A DNA stretch of 64,000 nucleotides from DASSBQ01 sp040981125 (GCA_040981125.1 JANRMQ010000004.1:1-64000); one strand, 5' to 3'. Positions 36,355 through 46,025 are shown, counted from the first letter of the stretch. The notes: generated by a model from the letters alone, not told the origin. Numbers and translations are program-made.

Positions 36355-37431
36355 ATGTCCAATGACTTGCAGGGGTACCGGGAGGAGATCGATCGTATCG
36401 ACGACGAGATCCTGCGGCTCTTGAACCAACGTTCCAAAAGCGTCGTCGAGATCGGGAAACTCAAGAAGCTGAAGGATTCCGAGGCGCATCTCCATACGCC
36501 GGCCAGGGAAGCAGCCATCATCGACCGGCTGATGAAGCAGAACAGGGGCCCCTTCCCGACCGATGCGATCCGGCCGTTGTATCGGGAAATCATGTCGGCT
36601 TCTCTGTCCCTGGAAGGCCCCCAGAAGGTCGCCTACCTGGGGCCTCGGGCGACGTTCACCCATATGGCCTGTACGCAAAAATTCGGCGCCTCCGCCCAGT
36701 ACGTACCGGTCGGCAGTATCAAGGAAGTCTTCAGTGAGGTGGAGCGTGGACGAGCCAACTTCGGCGTGGTTCCCATCGAGAATACGACCGAAGGGGTCGT
36801 GAACTATACGCTCGACATGTTCATCGACTCGAACCTTCTGATCTATGGAGAAGTCCTCCAGGAAGTGGCGCACCATCTGCTTTCGAAGACCGGCATGCTC
36901 GACGATGTGAAAAAGATTTATTCGCATTCCCATGCCATCGCTCAGTGCCGGAACTGGCTGGAGACGAACTTGCCCCATGTTCCGGTTTCAGAGGTCGCCA
37001 GCACGGCGCGCGCCGCGGAGCTCTGTGTCGATGAGCCCTCCGCCGCCGCGATCGCATCGGAACTTGCGGCCCAACTGTACGGCTTGAAGGTCATCACGGC
37101 GCGGATTGAAGACAATATCAATAACTTCACCAGATTTCTGGTTTTGTCCCAAAAGCCGCCTGAGAGGACCGGACGGGATAAGACGTCTCTCATGCTGTCG
37201 ATCAAGGACAAAGTCGGAGCGCTGTACGACCTGCTGCGTCCATTTGCGTCGCATGGCTTGAATATGACGAAGATCGAATCGCGCCCGTCCCGTCGCAAGG
37301 CCTGGGAGTATTTGTTCTTCGTGGATATCGAAGGCCACATCGAAGAGGAAAAACTGCGGAAGGTGTTGGAGGAAGTCAAAAGCCGGTGTCTTTTCATGAA
37401 AATTCTCGGTTCCTATCCGGCGCATAGCTGA
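36355..37431 (+). CDS. pheA: Bifunctional chorismate mutase / prephenate dehydratase (P-protein)
   Basis: 358 residues. Residues 1-90 are an AroQ-type chorismate mutase (YREEIDRIDDEILRLLNQRSKSVVEIGKLKK). Residues about 95-275 are prephenate dehydratase (VAYLGPRATFTHMAC, FGVVPIENTTEGVVNYTLD, and the catalytic NNFTRFLVL). The C-terminal ACT domain has KIESRPSRRKAWEYLFFVDIEGH, the phenylalanine feedback site. Produces phenylpyruvate. First of a tightly spaced aromatic operon. Confidence 0.96.
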   Translation: MSNDLQGYREEIDRIDDEILRLLNQRSKSVVEIGKLKKLKDSEAHLHTPAREAAIIDRLMKQNRGPFPTDAIRPLYREIMSASLSLEGPQKVAYLGPRATFTHMACTQKFGASAQYVPVGSIKEVFSEVERGRANFGVVPIENTTEGVVNYTLDMFIDSNLLIYGEVLQEVAHHLLSKTGMLDDVKKIYSHSHAIAQCRNWLETNLPHVPVSEVASTARAAELCVDEPSAAAIASELAAQLYGLKVITARIEDNINNFTRFLVLSQKPPERTGRDKTSLMLSIKDKVGALYDLLRPFASHGLNMTKIESRPSRRKAWEYLFFVDIEGHIEEEKLRKVLEEVKSRCLFMKILGSYPAHS

Positions 37432-37435
37432 TATC

Positions 37436-38515
37436 ATGCCGCTACACGTCCACCAAGACATCCTGTCCCTGCATCCCTACATTCCGGGCAAGCCGATCGA
37501 AGAACTACAGCGCGAACTGGGTTTGTCCCGCGTGGTGAAACTGGCCTCGAACGAAAACCCCATCGGCCCCTCGCCGAAAGCGTTAACGGTCTTGTCCCAG
37601 GTTGCCTCCACGTTGAATCGTTACCCGGACGGCGGCGCCCATGGATTGCGCACCGCCTTGGCGGAGCGGTGGAAGGTCGCTTTGGATCAAGTCATTCTGG
37701 GGAACGGCTCGGATGAGATCCTCGGTCTCTTGGCCCGTGCGTTTCTCGCGCCGGGTGACGAGGCGGTCATGGCGGACCAGACCTTCGTCATCTATAAGAT
37801 GGAGGTCACGGCCGCGCATGGCATCCCCGTTGAAGTTCCCCTCAAGAACGGGCGACATGATCTGCGGGCGATGGCCGATGCGATCACCGATAAGACGAGG
37901 CTTCTCTTTCTGTGCAATCCCAATAATCCGACCGGCACGGCGATCGGACAAGCGGAAGTGGACAGGCTGATGGCGCATCTCCCGGACCATGTCCTCGTCG
38001 TGTTCGACGAAGCGTATTATGAATATGTGCGGCTTCCCGACTTCCCCGATAGTTTGAGCTATGTGGCGCAAGGTCGCCATGCGATCGTGTTGAGGACCTT
38101 TTCAAAAATATACGGGCTCGCGGGATTGAGGATCGGCTATGGGGTGACGACGGCGGAGATCACCGGCTACTTGAACCGGGTCCGGCCGCCGTTCAATGCC
38201 AACAGCATGGCTCAGCGGGCGGCGTTGGCCGCCTTACAGGATGAAGAGCATGTCGCAAGAAGTCGAGAGTTGAACGCGATCGAAATGGAAAAGGTCCGGT
38301 CCGCATTGGAAGCGCTGAACATCAAGCCGCTTCCGAGCGACGCCAACTTTCTTTACTTCGATGCAGGCACGGACGGTCGCCAGCTCTTTGAGGCGTTGCT
38401 GCGGGAAGGCATTATTATTCGCCATATTCATGGGCCGATGGTGCGGGTGAGTATCGGCTTGCCGGATGAGAATGAGGCGTTTGTAGCGGCATTAACGAAA
38501 GTACTGAAGGCGTGA
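37436..38515 (+). CDS. hisC: Histidinol-phosphate / aromatic aminotransferase
   Basis: 359 residues, PLP aminotransferase class I/II of HisC type. KLASNENPIGPSPKAL at the N-terminus, FLCNPNNPTGTAI, VVFDEAYYEYV, and the PLP lysine in RTFSKIYGLAGLRIGY. Located 4 bases after pheA and before aroF and tyrA, it most likely also transaminates phenylpyruvate or hydroxyphenylpyruvate, the missing last step of this operon. Whether a separate histidine-pathway HisC exists elsewhere cannot be seen. Confidence 0.92.
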   Translation: MPLHVHQDILSLHPYIPGKPIEELQRELGLSRVVKLASNENPIGPSPKALTVLSQVASTLNRYPDGGAHGLRTALAERWKVALDQVILGNGSDEILGLLARAFLAPGDEAVMADQTFVIYKMEVTAAHGIPVEVPLKNGRHDLRAMADAITDKTRLLFLCNPNNPTGTAIGQAEVDRLMAHLPDHVLVVFDEAYYEYVRLPDFPDSLSYVAQGRHAIVLRTFSKIYGLAGLRIGYGVTTAEITGYLNRVRPPFNANSMAQRAALAALQDEEHVARSRELNAIEMEKVRSALEALNIKPLPSDANFLYFDAGTDGRQLFEALLREGIIIRHIHGPMVRVSIGLPDENEAFVAALTKVLKA

Positions 38516-38540
38516 GCGCGGCGAAACAAAAGAGGCTGTC

Positions 38541-39554
38541 ATGATCATTGTTTTACGGCCCGAGGCCAGTGAGCGGGAGGTCGATCATATCATCGACCGC
38601 CTGCGGGAACTCGGGCTGAAATCACATATTTCGACGGGACAAGAGCGGACCATTATCGGGGTGATCGGTGATGACCGTATCCTCCAGAATCAGCCGTTGA
38701 CGGCCCTGCCCGGAGTTGAGAGCGTGCTGCCCATCCTGGCGCCCTGGAAGCTGGTCAGTCGGGAATTCAAGAAAGAGAACACCATCATCGACGTCCACGG
38801 CGTGAAAATCGGAGATCGGAAGGTCACGATCATGGCCGGACCATGCGCCGTCGAACGGTTGGAGCTCACGGTCGGAATTGCGCATGAAGTCAAAGCTTCG
38901 GGTGCGACCGTATTGCGCGGCGGCGCCTACAAACCGAGAACGTCGCCCTACTCCTTTCAGGGGCTCGGCCGGGAGGGGCTCGATTATCTCCTCGAAGCGA
39001 GGAAGCAGACCGGATTGCCGGTTGTGAGCGAGATCTTGGATACGCGCGACATCGAGTTGTTTCTCGAAAAGGCGGATATCATTCAGATCGGCGCCCGGAA
39101 CATGCAGAATTTCGAACTGCTGAAAGAAGTGGGCGCTTATGACAAACCGGTGTTGCTGAAGCGCGGTCTGTCCGCGACGATCAAAGAATTTCTGTTGTCC
39201 GCGGAATACATCATGTCCCGGGGCAACCGCAATGTGATGCTGTGCGAGCGGGGCATCAGAACTTTCGAGACTCAGTATCGAAATACTTTGGATTTGGCCG
39301 CCATCCCGACGTTGAAAGAGCTTTCGCATCTGCCGGTGATCGTCGATCCGAGCCATGCGACCGGCAAGTGGAATCTCGTGGCGCCCATGTCAAAAGCCGC
39401 GGTGGCGGCCGGTGCGGACGGATTGCTGGTGGAGGTGCATTCCAACCCGGAATGCGCGCTCTGTGACGGGGAAGAGTCCATCAGGCCAAGCAAGTTCAAA
39501 GAATTGATGCAAGACCTGCATAAGATCGCGGAAGCGGTCGGACGAACCGTGTGA
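38541..39554 (+). CDS. aroF: 3-deoxy-7-phosphoheptulonate synthase (DAHP synthase)
   Basis: 337 residues. First step of the shikimate pathway. The N-terminal ferredoxin-like regulatory domain (MIIVLRPEASEREVDHIIDRLRELG) is typical of the AroA(I-beta)/Thermotoga type and is followed by the KDO8P/DAHP barrel: MAGPCAVERLELT, LRGGAYKPRTSPYSFQGLG, IQIGARNMQNFELLKEVG, VLLKRGLSATIKEFLLSAEY and PVIVDPSHATGKWNLV. The gene symbol is a convention for this family. Confidence 0.95.
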   Translation: MIIVLRPEASEREVDHIIDRLRELGLKSHISTGQERTIIGVIGDDRILQNQPLTALPGVESVLPILAPWKLVSREFKKENTIIDVHGVKIGDRKVTIMAGPCAVERLELTVGIAHEVKASGATVLRGGAYKPRTSPYSFQGLGREGLDYLLEARKQTGLPVVSEILDTRDIELFLEKADIIQIGARNMQNFELLKEVGAYDKPVLLKRGLSATIKEFLLSAEYIMSRGNRNVMLCERGIRTFETQYRNTLDLAAIPTLKELSHLPVIVDPSHATGKWNLVAPMSKAAVAAGADGLLVEVHSNPECALCDGEESIRPSKFKELMQDLHKIAEAVGRTV

Positions 39555-39612
39555 GATCCATCATCTCTCATGAAGGAACCGTGCTGAAAGACATGAGATC
39601 CAGGCAAACGGC

Positions 39613-40506
39613 ATGACAGTGCGCTTTAGACAGGTGGCGATCATTGGAGTCGGGCTGATCGGAGGATCACTCGGAATGATTCTCCGCCGGAAGAAGCTCG
39701 CCGATGAAGTCGTGGGGATCGGCCGCCGCGTCGAGAATTTGAAGACGGCCGTCGAACTCGGCGCCATCGATCGATACGTGTCGGATCCGAAGGAAGGGGT
39801 GAAGACCGCGGATTTCGTCGTCTTGGCCACTCCCGTCGATACCTATGAGCAACATCTGAAGGACTGGGCGCAGTGGCTGCCGTCCGGCGCCATAGTGAGC
39901 GACGTGGGAAGCGTCAAGGGACTGCTGGTGGAGCGTGCCGAAGCAATGATGCCGGCGAACGTCCGGTTTGTCGGCGCCCATCCGATCGCAGGCAAAGAGA
40001 AGACAGGGGTTGCCGCCGGATCAGAGACGTTGTTTCAGGGCGCCCGCTGTATTCTGACGCCGACCAAGTCAACAGATCGCGCCGCGCTCGCGACCGTTCG
40101 CGCGTTGTGGGAGACGGCGGGATCGACGGTGCTCGAGATGGATCCGTATCTCCATGACAAAATTCTCGGCGCGGTGAGCCATTTGCCCCATGTCGCCGCC
40201 TTTGCCCTGATCAATGCCTTGGCGGAGGCCAGAGACCACGGGATCCCGGAGCTCGACCTTGCCGGGCATTCGGGCGGCGGGCTGCGTGATACGACGAGGA
40301 TTGCGGCCAGTTCTCCGGAGATGTGGCGGGACATCTTCCTCTGGAATCGGGATAATCTTGTCTCCTTCATTGAGGCCTATGAGCGCCGGCTCGGGGAGTT
40401 GAAACGACTGATTCGCGCCGGAGACGGGGCGGGCATCGAAAAAGAGCTCGAAAACGCCAAGCGTGAACGAGAGCAGTTAAATCAGCGGCCGACTGGAACG
40501 GCCTGA
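39613..40506 (+). CDS. tyrA: Prephenate dehydrogenase
   Basis: 297 residues. Converts prephenate to 4-hydroxyphenylpyruvate with NAD(P)+. The Rossmann motif VAIIGVGLIGGSLGMILR is at the N-terminus, VSDVGSVKG and the active-site region FVGAHPIAGKEKTGVAAGS lie in the middle, and the helical dimerisation domain ILGAVSHLPHVAAFALIN follows. No ACT domain. Follows aroF by 58 bases and precedes aroA by 5. Confidence 0.95.
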   Translation: MTVRFRQVAIIGVGLIGGSLGMILRRKKLADEVVGIGRRVENLKTAVELGAIDRYVSDPKEGVKTADFVVLATPVDTYEQHLKDWAQWLPSGAIVSDVGSVKGLLVERAEAMMPANVRFVGAHPIAGKEKTGVAAGSETLFQGARCILTPTKSTDRAALATVRALWETAGSTVLEMDPYLHDKILGAVSHLPHVAAFALINALAEARDHGIPELDLAGHSGGGLRDTTRIAASSPEMWRDIFLWNRDNLVSFIEAYERRLGELKRLIRAGDGAGIEKELENAKREREQLNQRPTGTA

Positions 40507-40511
40507 ATACG

Positions 40512-41831
40512 ATGGCATCGCTTACCATTACACCGGGTCGTCCTTTGCGTGGGACCGTAGCGGTCCCGGGTGACAAGTCCATTACCCATCGAGCCATTAT
40601 CCTGAGCGCCTTGGGAGATGGCGCGACGACCATCTCCGGGTACTGCCGCGGGGAGGACTGCCTGAATACCATGCGGGCGTTCCGCGCTCTGGGAGTGCGG
40701 GTGGATGAGACCGACCATCATCTGGTGGTGCATGGCAAAGGCATGTGGGGTCTCACTGAACCGGACAGCCCGATCGACTGCGGGAATTCAGGGACCGGTA
40801 TCCGGCTCTTGGCAGGCGTCCTCGCCGGGCAGGATTTCTTTACCGTCCTCACCGGTGACGCATCGATCCGGAAGCGCCCGATGGGCCGGGTGGTGAAGCC
40901 GCTCCGTCAGATGGGCGCTTCGATCACAGGCCGCAAAGGAGGAGAGCTGGCGCCTCTTGCGGTGACAGGAACGAAGTTGCGGGCGATCAATTATCAGTCT
41001 CCCGTTGCCAGCGGGCAGATCAAGTCGGCGCTCTTGCTTGCCGCCCTCTATGCCGACGGGGCGACGGTTTTCTCCGAGCCGGGGGCTTCGCGTGACCATA
41101 CCGAGCGGCTGTTTCAGCATTTCGGCATCCCGTTCAAGCGTGAGGGGCTCAGCCTGACGATCGAGGGCCGGCCGCCGGTTCGCTGGGGCGGCGGAGAGCT
41201 CCTGGTCGCCGGGGACCTATCCGCCGCCGCGTTTTTTCTCGTCGGCGCGACGATCGTGCCCGAATCATCCGTTACGGTAACCGGCGTCGGGATGAATCGG
41301 ACGAGGACCGGCTTGATCGATCTGCTGAACAAGATGGGAGCCGACATCGAGGTCGAAAACCATCGGCAGGAATCGGGCGAACCGGTGGCCGATTTGAAAG
41401 TGCGGGCGGCCCCTTTGAGAGGCATCAATATCGGCGCGGACGACATCCCTCAGACTATTGATGAGTTTCCTATCCTCTGTGTAGCGGCGGCGGTTGCCGC
41501 CGGGACTACGGATATTTCGGGGGCGGGAGAGTTGCGGGTCAAAGAAAGCGATCGTATCGCCACCATGGCTGCGGAATTACGATCGATGGGAGCGCGAATC
41601 GTGGAAAAGCCGGACGGCCTTCTTATTGAAGGACTCGGCGGACGCCAAGGGAATGGACGCCTCTCAGCAGGTCGCTGTTCGAGTCATGGAGATCATCGCG
41701 TCGCGATGTCGCTTGCGGTGGGCGCATTGACCGCAACGGTCCCCACCACCATCGAGGACACGGACTGTATCGAAACCTCGTTTCCTCAATTTGACCGAAA
41801 GTTAGCCGATTTATTGACCGGAAAGGCATGA
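40512..41831 (+). CDS. aroA: 3-phosphoshikimate 1-carboxyvinyltransferase (EPSP synthase)
   Basis: 439 residues. Sixth shikimate-pathway step. GTVAVPGDKSITHRAIILSALGDG, DCGNSGTGIRLLAGVLAGQDFF (class-defining LxxGNSGTAxR-like region), KSALLLAALYADG, LRVKESDRIATMAAELRSMG and GDHRVAMSLAVGAL are all present. The stop overlaps the cmk start (ATGA), so this operon couples aromatic synthesis to cmk-rpsA. Confidence 0.96.
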   Translation: MASLTITPGRPLRGTVAVPGDKSITHRAIILSALGDGATTISGYCRGEDCLNTMRAFRALGVRVDETDHHLVVHGKGMWGLTEPDSPIDCGNSGTGIRLLAGVLAGQDFFTVLTGDASIRKRPMGRVVKPLRQMGASITGRKGGELAPLAVTGTKLRAINYQSPVASGQIKSALLLAALYADGATVFSEPGASRDHTERLFQHFGIPFKREGLSLTIEGRPPVRWGGGELLVAGDLSAAAFFLVGATIVPESSVTVTGVGMNRTRTGLIDLLNKMGADIEVENHRQESGEPVADLKVRAAPLRGINIGADDIPQTIDEFPILCVAAAVAAGTTDISGAGELRVKESDRIATMAAELRSMGARIVEKPDGLLIEGLGGRQGNGRLSAGRCSSHGDHRVAMSLAVGALTATVPTTIEDTDCIETSFPQFDRKLADLLTGKA

Positions 41832-42550
41832 TCCTTATAATGCAGGAGTCCACCGGCAGGGACGGGAGGGATGGTCAGGTCAAGCACGGGTTGGTGATTG
41901 CGATCGACGGGCCGGCGGGTGCGGGCAAAAGCACGGTGGCGAAGTTGCTCGCCTCCCGCTTGGGATATTTATATCTGGACACCGGCGCCTTGTATCGTGC
42001 CGTCGCCTGGAAGGTCAAAGCGTCCGGCCTCGCCGCTGATGACCACGCGGCCATAGCCGATTTGCTTCAGCATACCGACATCCATATGGATTGCGCCCGG
42101 GACCGAGTCGGCGTCTACGTCGACGGCCGTGAGGTTTCACAGGAACTCCGGACTCCGGCGGTCAGCAGCCTGGCCTCGATCGTGTCGGCTGTTCCGGCGG
42201 TACGGAAATGGCTGCTTCCGGTTCAGCGAAGAATCGGGGCTTGCGGCGGTGTCGTGGCGGAAGGCCGAGACATCGGCACGGCGGTTTTCCCCGCCGCGGA
42301 CATCAAATTTTTTCTTGAGGCGGATGTGGAAGTGCGGGCCACCCGCAGGCATCACGAGTTGGTCGCCGCGGGACATGCAGTGCCGCTGGAGCAGACCAAA
42401 CGCGAAATCTCGGGCCGGGACGCCCGTGATCGAACGAGGGACGTCGCGCCGTTGATGCCGGCGCCTGATGCCGAGCGGATCGATACATCGACAATCCAGG
42501 CGGAGGAAGTGGTCCGGCACATGCTCGCCGTCATTACGGCCAAGTTGTGA
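41828..42550 (+). CDS. cmk: Cytidylate kinase
   Basis: 240 residues from the ATG overlapping the aroA stop; ATG 41840 is an alternative, as the first 17 residues are not conserved. Phosphorylates CMP/dCMP. P-loop VIAIDGPAGAGKSTVAKLLASRLGYLYLDTGALYRAVAW, VAEGRDIGTAVFPAADIKFFL and RDARDRTRDVAPLMPAPDA. Its stop overlaps the GTG start of plsC by 4 bases. Confidence 0.95.
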   Translation: MILIMQESTGRDGRDGQVKHGLVIAIDGPAGAGKSTVAKLLASRLGYLYLDTGALYRAVAWKVKASGLAADDHAAIADLLQHTDIHMDCARDRVGVYVDGREVSQELRTPAVSSLASIVSAVPAVRKWLLPVQRRIGACGGVVAEGRDIGTAVFPAADIKFFLEADVEVRATRRHHELVAAGHAVPLEQTKREISGRDARDRTRDVAPLMPAPDAERIDTSTIQAEEVVRHMLAVITAKL

Positions 42551-43242
42551 CCGGGGCCGTCTATGGGTTGTTGTGGATCTGGTCACGGGTGATCGGTTGG
42601 GTCTGTTTCCGATACAAGACGGTCGGGAGCGTGCCTCGTGCGGGGGGAATGCTCGTCGCGGCGAATCATGCGAGTTATTTGGATATTCCGCTTTTGGGTT
42701 GCGGGATCTTCCGGCGTGTCTGGTTTCTTGGGCGACATGATCTGTTTCCGATCCCGCTGCTGAATCAGGTGTTGCAGGCGCTCGGATGGATTCCATTACG
42801 GGTGGGGCGATTGGATCGGATCGCGTTTGCGAAAGCCGTGGAGCATATCGAAGCAGGCAGAGCGGTCGTTATTTTTCCGGAAGGAACTCGTTCGGCGACG
42901 GGCAAATTACGTCCGGGCAAGCCGGGAATCGGACTCATCGTGAGCCAGACCGGGTGCCCCGTTGTTCCGGCCTTCATCAAGGGCACGCATGAGGCCTTGC
43001 CCGTGGGAGCGTTCTGGCCGCGATTCCGCCGGGTGACCGTCTCGTACGGACAGCCGATAGATTTTTCCGATGATCTGAAGCGTGTGGAAGGAAAAGCATT
43101 CTATCAACATGTGAGTCGAACAGTCATGGCCAAGATTGCGACGCTGGGACACGTGGCGCCACCCAAGGACCACGGAGAACGATCCGGCGGCCAGTCGCGC
43201 CTTGACTCGACATTGGCTCCCGAGTCTTGCAACGCTGAGTAA
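42547..43242 (+). CDS. plsC: 1-acyl-sn-glycerol-3-phosphate acyltransferase
   Basis: 231 residues from GTG 42547. Inner-membrane enzyme making phosphatidic acid. A hydrophobic N-terminal segment is followed by the HX4D motif AANHASYLD, FLGRHDLFPIPLLNQVLQALGWIPLRVGR, the FPEGTRS motif and a VPAFIKGTHEALP-like block. The cmk-plsC-rpsA arrangement is frequent in bacteria. Confidence 0.92.
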   Translation: MTGAVYGLLWIWSRVIGWVCFRYKTVGSVPRAGGMLVAANHASYLDIPLLGCGIFRRVWFLGRHDLFPIPLLNQVLQALGWIPLRVGRLDRIAFAKAVEHIEAGRAVVIFPEGTRSATGKLRPGKPGIGLIVSQTGCPVVPAFIKGTHEALPVGAFWPRFRRVTVSYGQPIDFSDDLKRVEGKAFYQHVSRTVMAKIATLGHVAPPKDHGERSGGQSRLDSTLAPESCNAE

Positions 43243-43299
43243 GCCTCGTGTCAGTTCACTTTCAGCACCCGGCGTGAGCCGGAGGACTAGGAATTCCTC

Positions 43300-45012
43300 A
43301 TGAGTACAGTGACGAGACCAACGGAGCCTAAATTGAATCGCGACGCCCTTGCCGCCATGTACGAAGAAACCTTCCGGAATTTCGAGGAAGGCACCATCAC
43401 AGAAGGCTCCGTGGTGGCGATTGGCAAGGATAAGGTAGTGGTCGATATCGGGTATAAATCGGAAGGAATGATCTCGGCCGATCAATTTTCATCCGAAGAA
43501 TTGCAGCACTTGAAAGTCGGTGACCGGTTGCAGGTGTATCTGGAGGAGTGCGAAGACGCCGACGGCAATCTGGTTCTTTCCAAAGAAAAAGCCGACAAGA
43601 TGAAGATTTGGGAAGAGCTTGAAAAGCTCCACAAGGAAGAGAAAAGCATCGAGGGCAAGATTATCTCCCGCATCAAGGGCGGCATGATGGTCGATATCGG
43701 CGTTAAGGCCTTCCTTCCCGGCTCTCAGATCGATCTGCATCCGGTCCGCGATCTCGATGGATTGGTCGGCAAGACCTTCCCGCTGAAAATCATCAAGATT
43801 AATCATCGGCGTGGGAACGTGGTCGTGTCCCGCCGGGTGTTGCTGGAAGAATCACGTGACAAGCGGCGGCAGACCACCTTGGCCTCGCTGAAGGAAGGCC
43901 AACTCATCCAAGGCATGGTCAAGAACATTACGGACTACGGAGCCTTTATCGACCTGGGAGGCATCGACGGCCTGTTGCACATCACCGATATGTCTTGGGG
44001 GCGTGTCGGCCATCCGTCCGAGTTGTTCCAAGTCGGCGACAAGGTTGAAGTCACCGTCCTGAAATATGATCGCGAGACCGGCCGCATTTCACTCGGCCTG
44101 AAGCAAAAGAGCGCCGATCCGTGGACCGGCGTCGCCGGCAAATATCCCGTCGGGACCCGCGTACGCGGCCGCGTCGTGAGTCTGACCGATTATGGGGCCT
44201 TCATCGAATTGGAGCCCGGAGTGGAAGGATTGGTCCACGTGTCCGAAATGTCCTGGACGCATGAAGTACGCCATCCTTCGCGTGTCGTGTCGGTGGGGGA
44301 CCAGGTCGAAGCGGCCGTGTTGAACGTGGACCCGGCGAACCGGAAGATCTCCCTGGGCATGAAACAAACAGCGCCCAATCCGTGGGACATGATCGAAGGG
44401 AAATATCCGCCCGGCACCCGTATCGAAGGCAAAGTGAAAAGTCTGACTGATTTCGGCGCATTTGTCGGATTGGACGAGGGCATCGACGGGCTGATTCACA
44501 TTTCCGATATGTCTTGGACCAAACACATCAAGCATCCGTCTGAATTGTTTAAGAAGGGACAAAAGGTCGACGCCGTTGTGATCCGCATCGACAAGGATAA
44601 AGAGCGTCTGTCTCTGGGCTACAAGCAACTCGGCCGCGATCCCTGGGACGATCAGATTCCGGCGCGATATCATGTCGGTGATACGATCTCAGGTAAAGTC
44701 ACGAAGATCGCGGATTTTGGCGTCTTTGTCGAACTGGACGGCGATGTCGAAGGTTTGATTCACGTCAGCGAAGTCGGGCTCGATCCTCAGGCCCGCATGG
44801 AGGACAAATTCAAAGCCCAAGACGAGGTGACTGCGAAGATCATTAAGGTCGATCGCGAAGAGCGAAAGATTGCTCTCAGCCTGCGGGACCACCAAATGGA
44901 CGCCGAGCGTCGGCAAGTGGATGAGTTCCATGCGTCGCAGGGCGCCGTCGATCAGTCGCTTGGGCGAGCGGCCAAACAAAGCCGGAAGCGAGGCGAGGGG
45001 GATGCCCAATAG
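43300..45012 (+). CDS. rpsA: 30S ribosomal protein S1
   Basis: 570 residues with six S1/OB-fold repeats (roughly residues 33-105, 120-185, 206-274, 291-361, 378-448, 465-535). Typical repeat signatures are GMVKNITDYGAFIDLGGIDG, GRVVSLTDYGAFIELEPGVEG, GKVKSLTDFGAFVGLDEGID and GKVTKIADFGVFVELDGDVEG. It recruits mRNA to the 30S subunit. The acidic N-terminal domain is present and the length is that of six-domain S1 proteins. Confidence 0.97.
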   Translation: MSTVTRPTEPKLNRDALAAMYEETFRNFEEGTITEGSVVAIGKDKVVVDIGYKSEGMISADQFSSEELQHLKVGDRLQVYLEECEDADGNLVLSKEKADKMKIWEELEKLHKEEKSIEGKIISRIKGGMMVDIGVKAFLPGSQIDLHPVRDLDGLVGKTFPLKIIKINHRRGNVVVSRRVLLEESRDKRRQTTLASLKEGQLIQGMVKNITDYGAFIDLGGIDGLLHITDMSWGRVGHPSELFQVGDKVEVTVLKYDRETGRISLGLKQKSADPWTGVAGKYPVGTRVRGRVVSLTDYGAFIELEPGVEGLVHVSEMSWTHEVRHPSRVVSVGDQVEAAVLNVDPANRKISLGMKQTAPNPWDMIEGKYPPGTRIEGKVKSLTDFGAFVGLDEGIDGLIHISDMSWTKHIKHPSELFKKGQKVDAVVIRIDKDKERLSLGYKQLGRDPWDDQIPARYHVGDTISGKVTKIADFGVFVELDGDVEGLIHVSEVGLDPQARMEDKFKAQDEVTAKIIKVDREERKIALSLRDHQMDAERRQVDEFHASQGAVDQSLGRAAKQSRKRGEGDAQ

Positions 45013-45066
45013 GGCATCTCCGCTCGAGGCCGTCGCCGCGGACAGACTGCCTGCACAGGAGCCTAT

Positions 45067-45966
45067 ATGGACGAGAGATATGACAAGCCGGCCGGCCGAA
45101 AACGCGGACTGGTCCGGCGAATTGTCTGGATAGTCTTGATCGGTATTGGGGCGCTGATCGTCCTCAATATTTTATTCCCCGATCTGGACTTGTCGGGGGA
45201 GAACCGCATCGCGCTGGTCCGGGTGGAAGGCGTCATCCTGGATGCTCAGGCGACGGTCGGCGACTTGAAGCGGTTCAGCGAAAATCCTCTCGTGAAAGCC
45301 ATTGTGCTGCGCATCGACAGCCCCGGGGGCGGGGTCGTGCCGTCGCAAGAGATCCATGATGCGGTGAAGCGCGTGAAGAACAAAAGCAACAAGGCGATTA
45401 TCGCGTCGATGGGGACCGTGGCGGCGTCCGGCGGCTATTACATCGCCGCCGCCACCGATCGCATCATTGCCAACCCCGGCACGCTCACCGGCAGTATCGG
45501 GGTCATTATGGAAATGGCCAATGTCGAGGGGCTGCTGAAGAAGATCGGCGTCGAAGGCGTCGTCATCAAGAGCGGCAGATATAAGGATGTCGGCTCGCCC
45601 CTGAGGAAAATGAACGAGGAAGAACGCAAACTGATGCAATCGGTCATGGATGATGTCCATCAGCAGTTCATTCAGGCCGTCGCGGAGGGTCGTTCGTTGG
45701 AAGTCTCTGAAGTCCAACCCTTGGCGGATGGGCGAATTTTTACGGGCCGCCAGGCAAAGGAGGCTCGGTTGGTGGATGAATTGGGCGACCTCGACGACGC
45801 GATTCGCCTCGCCGCCGACATCGTGGGCATTGAAGGTGAGCCCAGAGTCATGGAACCGCGGCGTCGCTTTTCAATCCGTGAGTTGCTGGAGTCGCGGTTG
45901 GCATCGTTATTTCCCAAGCTTGAGCTCCAAGCCGGCATGAGCTTAAAGTACTTGATGGCGTTTTAA
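45067..45966 (+). CDS. sppA: Signal peptide peptidase SppA, short form (peptidase S49)
   Basis: 299 residues. One N-terminal transmembrane helix (IVWIVLIGIGALIVLNILF), then a ClpP-like domain outside the membrane. LRIDSPGGGVVPSQEIHDAV, the nucleophilic serine in AASGGYYIAAA and the general-base lysine in KSGRYKDVGSPLR match the Ser-Lys dyad of the short, B. subtilis-like form. Degrades cleaved signal peptides. Ribosome binding site AGGAG before the ATG; between rpsA and an IHF/HU-type gene. Confidence 0.94.
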   Translation: MDERYDKPAGRKRGLVRRIVWIVLIGIGALIVLNILFPDLDLSGENRIALVRVEGVILDAQATVGDLKRFSENPLVKAIVLRIDSPGGGVVPSQEIHDAVKRVKNKSNKAIIASMGTVAASGGYYIAAATDRIIANPGTLTGSIGVIMEMANVEGLLKKIGVEGVVIKSGRYKDVGSPLRKMNEEERKLMQSVMDDVHQQFIQAVAEGRSLEVSEVQPLADGRIFTGRQAKEARLVDELGDLDDAIRLAADIVGIEGEPRVMEPRRRFSIRELLESRLASLFPKLELQAGMSLKYLMAF

Positions 45967-46000
45967 TTGCTGTCCAGCTCTGGTCGTTCGGCAGACGGGT

Positions 46001-46025
46001 TCGTGAAGCGTCGCTCGTGAAGCGT
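46001..46025 (+). repeat. Tandem 11-base direct repeat TCGTGAAGCGT
   Basis: Two exact copies (46001-46011 and 46015-46025) separated by CGC, 53 bases before the IHF/HU-type gene. Their 14-base period and position suggest a possible regulatory site, but no binding protein can be named. Confidence 0.5.
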
